DNA from: Tenrec ecaudatus
Lineage: Eukaryota > Chordata > Mammalia > Afrosoricida > Tenrecidae
DNA length: 64,000 nt
NCBI RefSeq assembly: GCF_050624435.1
Contig: NC_134535.1
Location: forward strand, 123,987,731-124,051,730
Reading direction: 5' to 3'
In this document: positions 1 to 8,310 of the stretch, one piece after another
Layout: every line of letters starts with the position of its first letter
How positions within the stretch are numbered: position 1 is the stretch's first letter
The notes under the pieces: model-generated
The model's input: only the letters and a program-made list of their open reading frames with translations
Databases searched by the model: none
Told to the model about the DNA's origin: nothing
Translations under genes and position numbers: made by a program

Positions 1-1195
1 AATGTGGGGGTCGGGCTAATTCTGGATTGGGCCAGCGCATGGTCCAGTCTCTTTGTGTAGTCCTTGTATTTTACGTTGCTCTCTTTGTTTGGTGTGTCAT
101 GGTGGGGCCGTATGCATGTTCCAGTTCTGTGGGGACACAACCAATACTCTCCCCCGGGTGGGTTAGTGCCCTGTTTCCCCCCCCCCATACCATCCACTTG
201 GATTCTCCCCATCCCGATTCTCCCTCCCCCTGCCCCACTTCCCCTTCTTTATGCTGGGCTCTCATGTACCTCCCTAAGTGTGGCCTGCCCTCCCTCCAAC
301 TATCTACGCTACCCCCGTTTATTGTGGGATGGATGTTTATTCTTCTATTTCTGTCATGCTGATTGTACTTGCCTCAGGGAACTCATGTTATACCTGTCCC
401 TCTGAGTCTGGCTTACTTCGCTTAACATAATTCCTTCCAGCTCTTCCCATGAAATAACGTGTTTCATGTGCTCATCCGTGCTTTTCAGTGCTGCATAGTA
501 CTCCATTGTGTGTATGTGCCAAAGTTTACTAATCATCCACTCGTCTATCGATGGAAACTTAGGCTGTTTCCAAGCCTTTGCGATTGTGAATTGTTCCGCA
601 ATGAACATTGGAATGCATATGACTGATTGTGTTTTATTTGCTGCTTCTACCGGGTATATGCCCAGTAGAGGGATGGCTGGGTCATAAGGTAGATCAATTT
701 CCATTTTCTTTACGTATCACCAGATTGCTTTCCACAATGGCTGTACAAATCTACACGACCACCAGCAGTGAAGGATGGTTCCTACTTCACCACAGCCCCT
801 CCAACACTTGTTGCTCTCTGATTTGCTGATCTTCGATAGCCTCAGGGGTATTAGGTGGTATCTCATGGTTGTTTTGATTTACATTTCTCTTATGGCAAGG
901 GACATCGAGCACTTTCTCATATGCTCATTAGCCATATGGGTCTCCTCTCTAGTGAATGTTCTTTTCAGTTCTTTTGCCCACTTCCTTAGGGGGTTAACTG
1001 TTTTCCTCTTTTTCCAGGTCATGATGGTGTTGTAGATTTTAGTAATGAGCCCTTTGTCTGACGTGTCATTACTAAAAAATCCTCTCCCAGTCTGTGGGTT
1101 GTCTTGTCACCCTCTTGGTGAAGTCTTTCGAGGTGCACAGGTGCTTTATTCTTATTAGATCCCATTTGTCGATGCTTTCTGACTTTTTGAATTGG
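1..1195 (-). mobile_element. L1 LINE, ORF2 3' part, antisense
   Basis: Read on the minus strand, 704 to 354 gives the conserved end of mammalian L1 ORF2 (DLPYDPAIPLLGIYPVE, then IDEWMISKLWHIHTMEYYAALK). Frames break elsewhere, so the copy is dead. The L1 3' end lies off the left edge. Near 1195 the text returns to an earlier part of ORF2, which marks the junction with a second antisense L1. Seen directly; the family is certain and the subfamily is not known. Confidence 0.9.
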
Positions 1196-1456
1196 GCTAT
1201 CTTTGAGGGTATTAGATGGCTTCTCATAGTTGTTTTAATTTGCATTTCTCTTATGGCTAATGATCGGGATCATTTTCTCATATGTTTATTGGCAATTCGG
1301 ATTTCTGTCCCTGTGAAACTTCTGTTCACGTCCTTTGCCCACCTCCTCAGTGAGCAGTTAGTTTTTTTTCTTAGTGTAGATTTTATTAATCTAAAGTATT
1401 GTAGATTTCCGTAACAAGACTTTTGTCTGATGTGTCATTGCTAAAGATGATTTCCC
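1196..1456 (-). mobile_element. L1 LINE ORF2 fragment, antisense, left half of a split copy
   Basis: This is a second antisense L1 ORF2 piece, paralogous to about 845-1075. It stops at 1456 inside the word agatgatttccc and resumes at 6906 with the same word, so the 5.4 kb between is an insertion. With 6906-8310 it forms one L1 segment. Confidence 0.85.
1445..1456 (+). repeat. Left 12-bp target-site duplication of the zinc-finger retrocopy
   Basis: The sequence agatgatttccc is repeated exactly at 6906-6917, directly after the poly(A) tail. Removing 1457-6917 restores a continuous L1 sequence that agrees with the paralogous L1 at 1070-1110 (the word cccagtctgtgggttgtctt). Confidence 0.9.
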
Positions 1457-1624
1457 GACTGAGAAGGATCCAGGTGAGCATCCCACGAGTTTCTGCGGTG
1501 TGGGATTTCCATGAATACTTATTGCTAATGAGCTTTTCATTTGGTGGGTGACCTTGGAGCTTCCCTCTCCTAGCCATGAAGACCTGGATGCTCTTCAACT
1601 CCTTTGCTTGACACTGTGGCTGTT

Positions 1625-1741
1625 GAAGAGGTGGCTGTGGATTTCTCTTAGGAAGAATGGGCATTGCTGGACCTTTCTTAGAGGAAACTATAGAGACAAC
1701 ATGTGATGACAGAAACTTTTAGAAACCTGACCTCAGTAGAT
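1625..1741 (+). pseudogene. Fossil KRAB A box 1
   Basis: In one uninterrupted frame the translation follows a KRAB A box: EEVAVDFS, then EEWALLDLS, RKL and ETFRNLTSVD. It is broken by three in-frame TAG stops, after FS, after DLS and after RKL, with no frameshift. It lies in the leader of the retrocopy, about 560 bp before a second KRAB box. The stops mean it cannot be translated as a KRAB domain now. Confidence 0.75.
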
Positions 1742-2189
1742 CAAAGATTTGCCACAGAGAAATATGGTCCAGTCTAGGGAGCTAGAAATCTGGTACTACT
1801 GTCTTGCACATTGAAGCATCACAAGGAAGGATTTCAACTTCTGACTGGGTTGTAAACCAAATCCATTCACCTGACTCCAAGCAGGGTCAGAGGTACACAG
1901 CCATTAGCATCCTGTATGCCTTTAAAGTCTTGAAAGCTCTGTACAGCAGTTCTCCTGTGTCCTATCTGCAGATTATACGTCTAACTCTACTTGATGCTTG
2001 CAGATGGTGCATCACCAGCAGCTAAGAGGAAGGAGGAAGAAGCGCCTGGTATTATTATTTTGGGGATGTCCTCATGAGAGATTGAAATTTGTGAGCATCA
2101 TTAGCTGATCCAGATAAAATAAACAGAGCATCCCAGTTGCCGGCAGTGTTATAAGGATCAGAGAACATACCCAAAGCTCAGGAATCACT

Positions 2190-2303
2190 GACATTCAATG
2201 ATGTGGCTGTAAAGTTCACCTGGGAGGATGGCAGCTCCTGAACCCTGCTCAGAAGACACTAGATCAGGATGTGATGTTGGAGAACTATCGCAGCCTGGTT
2301 TCC
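2190..2303 (+). pseudogene. KRAB A box 2 with a 1-nt deletion
   Basis: The frame reads [17 protein letters not shown] and then shifts at gaggatggcag, where the family pattern WEEWQLL needs one more base. The other frame continues through [20 protein letters not shown], the end of a KRAB A box. The Ala-Gln before ESLTF is the usual end of the preceding coding exon, so a splice junction is preserved here without its intron. The deletion separates most of the KRAB box from the finger ORF. Confidence 0.85.
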
Positions 2304-4160
2304 ATTGTCTATCTGCAGCAAGGTCCAGGGGTCCCTCAAGATATCCAGAAAGATGATCATTTGCTTGAGCACTTGCAATGTGAAAGATACATGGACAGAA
2401 TGGAACAATGCTATAAATTTAATACATTGGAAAGTACTGTTTATCAGCACAAAAATAATTTCCTACCAAAGGAAACTTATGAGATGTTCGGTTTATATGA
2501 AAGAATTGTTAAATCAGATTTAATGATTCTGAAATTAAATCAGGACAGAAGCAACAAAACACAGAAGTCAGTTGTGCTCAAGCAAGATGAGGAAACTTTC
2601 CTCCACATTGAACAAGAGCAATTTTTTAATGAAATGAAATTTCCTGAGTGTGAACAATCCAGGCTTCTGAAGTCACAGTGGATTCAACACCAGGAATCTG
2701 ATGAAATTGAGAAACCACACACAGGTGATAAATGTGGGACAGCCTTCATCAAGGAGTCTTTGCTCTATGAGCATGAGATCATTGATAAACCAGATAAGAC
2801 CTATGAATGCAGTCGTTGTGGGCAAGAATTCAATAAAGTGTTCAAACTCAATGAACTTTATCAAAAAGCTCATGAAAGAAAAAAGCTATATAAATGCTTG
2901 GAATGTGACAAAACTTATCACAGTAAATCATACCTCAAGGGATATCGTGAAACTCATGTGGCAGGGATGCCCTATGTATGCAGTGAATGTGGGAAAGACT
3001 TCACCAGGAGGAGTGATCTCACTGCTCATCAGCAAACTCATACTGCAGAGAAACTCCATGTATGTAATGAATATGGGAAAGGCTTCATTCAGAAAACACA
3101 TCTCAAAACAAATCTATGGACTCATACAGGAGAAAAACCCCATGTATGTGATGAATGTGGAAAAGCCTTTCTCTGGAAGTACAAGCTCACTGTTCATCAG
3201 CGAACTCATACTGGAGAGAGACCCTATGTATGTGATGAATGTGGAAAAGCCTTTCACTGGAAGAATGGGCTCACTCTTCATCAGCGAACTCATACTGGAG
3301 AGAAACCCTATGTATGTGGTGAATGTGGCAAAGGCTTCATTCAGAAAATACATCTGAAAACTCATCTACGAACTCATACAGGAGAAAAACCCCATGTATG
3401 TGGTGAATGTGGAAAAACCTTTAACTGGAAGAACGAGCTCACTGTTCATCAGCGAACTCATACTGGAGAGAAACCCTATGTATGTGATAAATGTGGAAAA
3501 GCCTTCAACTGGAAGAGCAGGCTCACTCTTCATCAGAGAACTCATACTGGAGAGAAACCCTACGTATGTGATCAATGTGGCAAAGCCTTAACTGGGAAGA
3601 CTGCTCTCACTTATCATCAGCGAACTCATACTGGAGAAAAACCCCATGTATGTGACAAATGTGGCAAAGCCTTTATCAGCAAGACTGCTCTCACTTATCA
3701 TCAGCGAACGCATACTGGAGAGAAACCCTATGTATGTGATAAATGTGGAAAAGCCTTCAACTGGAAGAGCAGGCTCACTCTTCATCAGAGAACTCATACT
3801 GGAGAGAAACCCTACGTATGTGATCAATGTGGCAAAGCCTTAACTGGGAAGACTGCTCTCACTTATCATCAGCGAACTCATACTGGAGAAAAACCCCATG
3901 TATGTGACAAATGTGGCAAAGCCTTTATCAGCAAGACTGCTCTCACTTATCATCAGCGAACGCATACTGGAGAGAAACCCTATGTATGTGATGAATGTGG
4001 CAAAGCCTTTACTGGGAAAACTGCTCTCACTTATCAGCGAACTCATACTGGAGAGAAACCCTATGAATGTGGTGAATGTGGAAAAGCTTTTATCGGGAAG
4101 ACTGCTCTCACTTACCATCAGCGAATTCATACTGGAGAGAAACCCTATGTATGTAATTAA
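2274..4160 (+). pseudogene. 628-codon C2H2 zinc-finger ORF inside the retrocopy
   Basis: The first ATG after the KRAB frameshift opens a frame ending at TAA 4158-4160. Residues 1 to about 150 are a linker without fingers. About 180-230 hold two poor finger relics ([20 protein letters not shown]). Then come roughly 13 C2H2 units in 28-residue steps with TGEKP linkers. Defects: one unit has CNEYGK for CxxC, one lacks the first zinc His (ALTYQRTH), and the stop falls inside a finger whose remainder (CGKAFIWKEDITVHQRSH) is readable downstream, so TAA replaced a sense codon. Three fingers are duplicated exactly. Helix positions are rather uniform (WKSRLTL, GKTALTY, SKTALTY). A translated product could bind DNA but would lack a working KRAB repressor domain. 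Whether it is expressed is unknown. Confidence 0.8.
3481..3984 (+). repeat. 252-bp (three-finger) exact tandem duplication
   Basis: The segment from tatgtgataa at 3481 repeats from 3733, an offset of 252 bp or exactly three 84-bp finger units, with no difference that I can see. Each copy encodes fingers with helices [16 protein letters not shown] and ISKTALTY. Unequal exchange within the array is the likely mechanism. Confidence 0.9.
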
Positions 4161-4215
4161 TGTGGCAAAGCCTTTATTTGGAAGGAAGACATCACTGTTC
4201 ATCAGCGATCTCATA

Positions 4216-4447
4216 TTCTAGAGGAGGGTTGTCAAACTGGTGGCCTGTAAGCCACGTGTGGCCCCTGAGGTAAAATCTGAAATAAAATGTAAATAGAAAA
4301 ATTATTATGAAGAAAATAGCACTTAGGGAAGATCAAGGCTATGCTGTACACCCAATTCCTTCATTAACGCTTTAACTACTGAAGATGAGTGAAATCACAA
4401 AATCAAAGTTGTTCATTTTAATTGAGTTAGACACCCCTGCTCTAGAG
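4216..4447 (+). mobile_element. hAT-type MITE with 8-bp target duplication
   Basis: The 216-bp element proper is 4224-4439. Its ends are inverted: gagggttgtcaaact on the left, and the reverse complement of the right end is caggggtgtctaact. It is flanked by ttctagag and ctctagag, an 8-bp duplication with one mismatch that fits the hAT preference for nTCTAGAn. Internally it has a tggcc...ggcc segment and is otherwise AT-rich, with no coding capacity. It inserted into the finger region just after the premature stop. Confidence 0.8.
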
Positions 4448-4847
4448 AAACCCCATGTATGTGATGAATGTGGAAAAGCCTTTATCAGGAAGAATTCCCT
4501 CACTTAACATCAGTTACCTCATACTGGAGAGAACTCCAATGGATGCGATGAAGGTGGAAAAGGCTTTATCAGGAAGAATTCCCTCACTTAACATCAGTTA
4601 CCTCATACTGGAGAGAAGTCCAATGGATGCGATGAAGGTGGAAAAGCCTTTATCAGGAAGAATTCCCTCACTTAACATCAGTTACCTCATACTGGAGAGA
4701 AGTCCAATGGATGCGATGAAGGTGGAAAAGGCTTTATCAGGAAGAAGGACCCCAGCGTTTATCAGGGAACTCATACAGGAGAGAAACCCCGAGAATGTAG
4801 TGAATATGGCACAAGTTTCATTCAGAAAGGAAATCTCAAAATTTATA
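4448..4847 (+). pseudogene. Post-stop degenerate finger array with 84-bp tandem repeats
   Basis: Finger coding resumes after the MITE ([15 protein letters not shown]) and hits a TAA. Starts of tggaaaag at 4471, 4555, 4639 and 4723 are spaced exactly 84 bp apart. The first three units carry the same TAA after NSLT, and units 2 to 4 share the altered words ggatgcgatgaagg. The last readable finger (CSEYGTSFIQKGNLKIYM) is cut by the next insertion at 4848. Confidence 0.85.
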
Positions 4848-5547
4848 TGTGAGGGAAACCAGCCCCTAACACATCATCATAGGTCCAGTAGCCGCAATTG
4901 GACAATGATAATAAGTAAAGATTATAATAAAGTTATAGAGAGCATGAGAAATAGAAAAGAAATTGAAATAATGGAGTGGGACGCATTTCATGGTAGCATG
5001 CTCACCTCAGCCTCACTTGGTAGTCCACGTGGAGATAGATTTATTGCTAACCAAGGCTTTTATATTCTCTGGGGACGTGCAACTCCCCAATTACAGGGGA
5101 AGACATGTCACAAGAAAGCGTTGTGCTATAGGTAATACCGTAATGGGTGGGGTGGGGTGGTGTGATATAGGGATATATACGCAATAGGAAGAGGAGGGAT
5201 TGGGTGACAAGATGGGTGGATCCTAGGCTCAGGATGGCAGCCTAATTTTGGATTTCACTGAACCAGTTTGACCTGTTCTCTGGATCGTTATAGAAACCAT
5301 TATCAGTAGGGGGTGAACCCACCCTGCAGGGACCAAAGTGATGGCTGAAAACCTTTAAGGAGAAGTTGCTCATTGTTCTGAACAGCAGGGAGTAGGCCCT
5401 ACTTGTGGTGGGACCAGACAGTAGTCTGACAGCTGACTGCCTTCAGGGAGGTAACTTGACAATCATTTACCATTAGCTGCAAGTAGTGTCCTAAGTCTTA
5501 ACATGTTTGGGGGAGATTACTTGGGAGAAAGCTTTCTGTTTCCCACA
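4848..5547 (+). mobile_element. LTR-like insertion in the retrocopy
   Basis: A finger reading frame stops at 4847 (...KIYM) and resumes at about 5555 (TGDKPYVCIECGKA). The intervening ~700 bp starts TGTGAGGG and ends CCCACA. A related segment lies at about 59003-59630; both share gacaagatgg, ttctctggatc and accattatcagtaggg. No coding sequence. The proposed target duplication (tttata/tctatg) is weak, so the LTR assignment is tentative. Confidence 0.55.
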
Positions 5548-6030
5548 TCTATGAAATTATACAGGAGATAAACCCTATGTATGTATTGAGTGTGGTAAAG
5601 CTGTTAGCCATAAACCATACCTTACTAGCACATCGGAGATATCATACAGGATCTAAACTCCATGTATGTGGTGAATGTGGCAAATCCTTTCTCAGGAAGA
5701 ATAAGCTCATTGTTAATCAGCAAACTTATCCTGGAGAGAGAGAAAACCCATGTATATAGTGAAGGTGGCAAAGGCTTCATTAAAAACTCATCTGTGGAAT
5801 CATACTGGAGAAAAACATTTTATGTGTTGAGTGTGGTAAAGCTTTCACTCAGACGTGATGCCTTACAGCACATCAGAGATTTCACAAATGAAAGAAGCCC
5901 TTTGCATGAATTAAATGTGGAACATCTTTGTGGAAGTCAGGTCTCATTAAACACGAGAAAATTCTCAACAAGAAAACCTTTCATTGGAGTTAGTATAACA
6001 AAACTTTCAAAACAAAGGAAGAGGTGCTAG
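5548..6030 (+). pseudogene. Degenerate C2H2 fingers, distal part of the retrocopy
   Basis: Readable but frameshifted finger relics include [39 protein letters not shown] and FYVLSVVKL in a shifted frame (VECGKAF in frame). At least three or four more units once followed the present stop, so the parent array was much longer than the surviving ORF. Confidence 0.8.
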
Positions 6031-6905
6031 AGTTTGCCTTGGGCCATGTGTGGAAAGAGTTGTGATTTACCATATGGGTATCCATGTTCTGTGTTGATGT
6101 CCCTCTACTGACATGGCCCACCATTTTGGGGGCAGATGACCTTCCAGACTTCCACAGTGCATGGGTACCTCATTGCTCTTTCAGTGCCCGAAAGAGAGCT
6201 GAACCTGGTGTTTCTTGATCACAGATGTACCAACCAGTAGATTGACCACCCAGATGCCAGTTGTGCCTGCCACACTTGCATGCTCTTTGTCTCCCTCCCC
6301 AGACAGCAGAGTAGTACCATAAAATAAGACTAAAGGAAATAGAAGATGTGTGGGAACAATTCATCCTGAAGATGAATTGACCACAGCAAACCTCAGCCTC
6401 TACAACCCTGAGACAGGAAGAACTAGATGGTGCCCATCTTCCACTACTAATTACTCTGAAAGTGATCACAAAAGAGGGTACTGAGTCGAGTGAGAAGAAA
6501 GAACAAACCAAAATCATAAAATAGATCACTGTTCTGATGGAGACTTGGAATCCCCAAATTATGGACTTCAGCGACTCTTCACTCTTGGACCTGTACTCAC
6601 GCCTCTGACTCAGCTTTCAGCCCAACAATCTATAAGCTAGGAGGGGAAGATTAACATCTGAGGTATGCTCCTTAGAACAATCAACCATACTAAATAAAAA
6701 GAACAGCGTTTGCTTATGGATAAGAACTCTTGAAAGCAAGAAGGGATAGGAAAGAAGGATAAATATTATAAAAACACAAGGAGGGCTGAAGTGGGAAGAA
6801 TGCTGGTATATCTTGGGGATTGCCATTAATGTATGAATTGTTGAATGGAAACCAATTTACTCTGTAAAGTTTTAAATCATAAAAAAGTTTAAAAAAAAAA
6901 AAAAG
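6031..6905 (+). pseudogene. 3' UTR and poly(A) tail of the retrocopy
   Basis: No finger coding remains. The segment at 6405-6510 (gaagaactagatggtgcc...) resembles 56563-56680, so it contains an interspersed repeat. It ends in 14 adenines at 6891-6904 followed by the right target duplication. An aaataaa lies at about 6692, too far upstream to be an obvious poly(A) signal; cataaaaaa near 6879 is a weak alternative. Confidence 0.7.
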
Positions 6906-8310
6906 AGATGATTTCCCAGTCTGTGGGTTGTCTTATTACTCTCGGTGAATTCTTTCGATGCACACAGGTGATTTATCTTCACTATATCCCTCTTTTCAAT
7001 CTGTAATTCCTCTGTATTTGAATCCTTCCCTATTTCTGATAGCCTGTGTATTTATTCCCTGTGCCAAGGTTCTCAGGTTTGTTCCAATTCCCTCACTAAT
7101 GGCCCTTATTGCTTGGGGTCTTACCTCAAGGTCTGTGATCCACTTTGAGTTTATTCTTGTGAATGGAGTGAGGTAAGGATCTTGCTTCATTTTTCTGCAG
7201 GTAAATATCCATTTTTTCCAGCACCACTTATTGAAGAAGGTATCCACTTCCCATTTGATATTTTTGGGGCCTTTATCAAAGATCAGTTCCCTGTGTGCTG
7301 ATGTTTTTATTTCTGGGTCTTTTCAGCTCTTGTCCATTGGTCTGAATATCTGTCGTTATATCGGTACCACACTGTTTTGACCACTGTGGCCATATAATAA
7401 ATTCATTTAGAGCAAATTCATTTAGAGCAAGCCCTCACACTGTGTCCTTCTTCTTGAAGGGTTCTCTACTAATACTGGTAATCAGTTTTTCCAATTCTTT
7501 AAAGGATAGCATTAAATTTATATAGTGCCTTGGGCAGAATTGACATCTTTACTATATGGAGTCTTCCAGTCACGAGTATGGGATATTCTTCCATTTGTTG
7601 AGGTCACTCGTGGTTTCTTATAATAGTGTTCTATAGTTTTCTTTGTATAAATCTTTTGTTTTTTTCAGTCAGATATATCCCTAGATATTGAAATTTGTAC
7701 TTGGCTATTATAAAGAGTTCTGCCTTTTTAAATTGCCTCTTCTATGTGTATGTGTATATCTGATGTGTATGTCCGATATATTTCTGTTTGTTGATCTTGT
7801 ATCCTGCCACTCGACCATATTTGTCTATCGTTTCCCACACTCCACTTGTGGAGTTTCAGGGATTTTCGGTGTATAAACTCATATCGTTTGCAAATAATGA
7901 TAGTTTCACCTCTTTCTTCCCCAGACCTTTGATGTCTTTTCTTTGTCTTTTGTTGTTAGCTAGGACCTCCAGTATTATGTTAAATAAGAGTGGGGCCAGG
8001 ACATTCTTGTCTGTTCCCCTTTTTCAGTGGAATTTTTTTCATCTTTTCTCCATTGATTACCACTTTCGCTGTTGGTTTTTCATATATAGCTTGTATAATA
8101 TTGAGGAATTTTCCTTCTATTCCTATTTTCTTGAATGTCTTAAACAGGAATGGGTATTGAATGTTTTTGACTGCTTTTTCCATATCTAGCGACATTATCC
8201 TGTGGTTCTTATTATTTTCCTGCCAACGTGGCAAATAATACAAATGGTCTTTCAAATATAAAACCATCCCTGCATCTCTGGTATGAATCCCACTTGGTCG
8301 TAGTGAATTA
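6906..8310 (-). mobile_element. L1 LINE ORF2, antisense, right half of the split copy
   Basis: This continues the L1 of 1196-1456. Minus-strand reading gives ORF2 words such as GIGTNLRTLAQGI and, at 8387 down to 7980, DMEKAVKNIQYPFLFKTFKKIGIEGKFLNIIQAIYEKPTAK split over short stretches, typical of L1 reverse transcriptase flanks. At about 8310 the sequence switches abruptly to a sense-oriented L1 3' UTR. Confidence 0.88.

Larger units (their letters stand above)
1457..6905 (+). pseudogene. Processed retrocopy of a KRAB C2H2 zinc-finger mRNA
   Basis: Three hallmarks of L1-mediated retrotransposition are present: exons joined without introns (leader, KRAB A box and finger exon contiguous), a 14-A tail at 6891-6904, and a 12-bp flanking duplication inside an L1. 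In parent genes of this family the KRAB box and the finger array sit in separate exons. Within the retrocopy lie two damaged KRAB A boxes, a long finger ORF, post-stop finger remnants to about 6010, a hAT MITE (4224-4439), an LTR-like insert (4848-5547) and a probable 3' UTR (6030-6890). KRAB zinc-finger proteins bind DNA and recruit TRIM28 to silence transposons. I do not recognise the parent gene. It could be a retrogene if the ORF is transcribed, but the damaged KRAB favours a pseudogene. Confidence 0.88.

Noticed and set aside
3114-4214. Minus-strand ORFs with repeated MSSLMxSExxLP units
   Set aside because: They are antisense shadows of the zinc-finger array; the 28-residue period mirrors the 84-bp finger unit.
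3394-4221. Plus-strand ORFs with repeated [12 protein letters not shown] units
   Set aside because: They are the +1 frame of the finger linkers (TGEKPYVC) and not a separate protein.
4440-4760. CRISPR-like regular repeats
   Set aside because: The 84-bp period and finger translation show a decayed C2H2 array in a mammalian genome.
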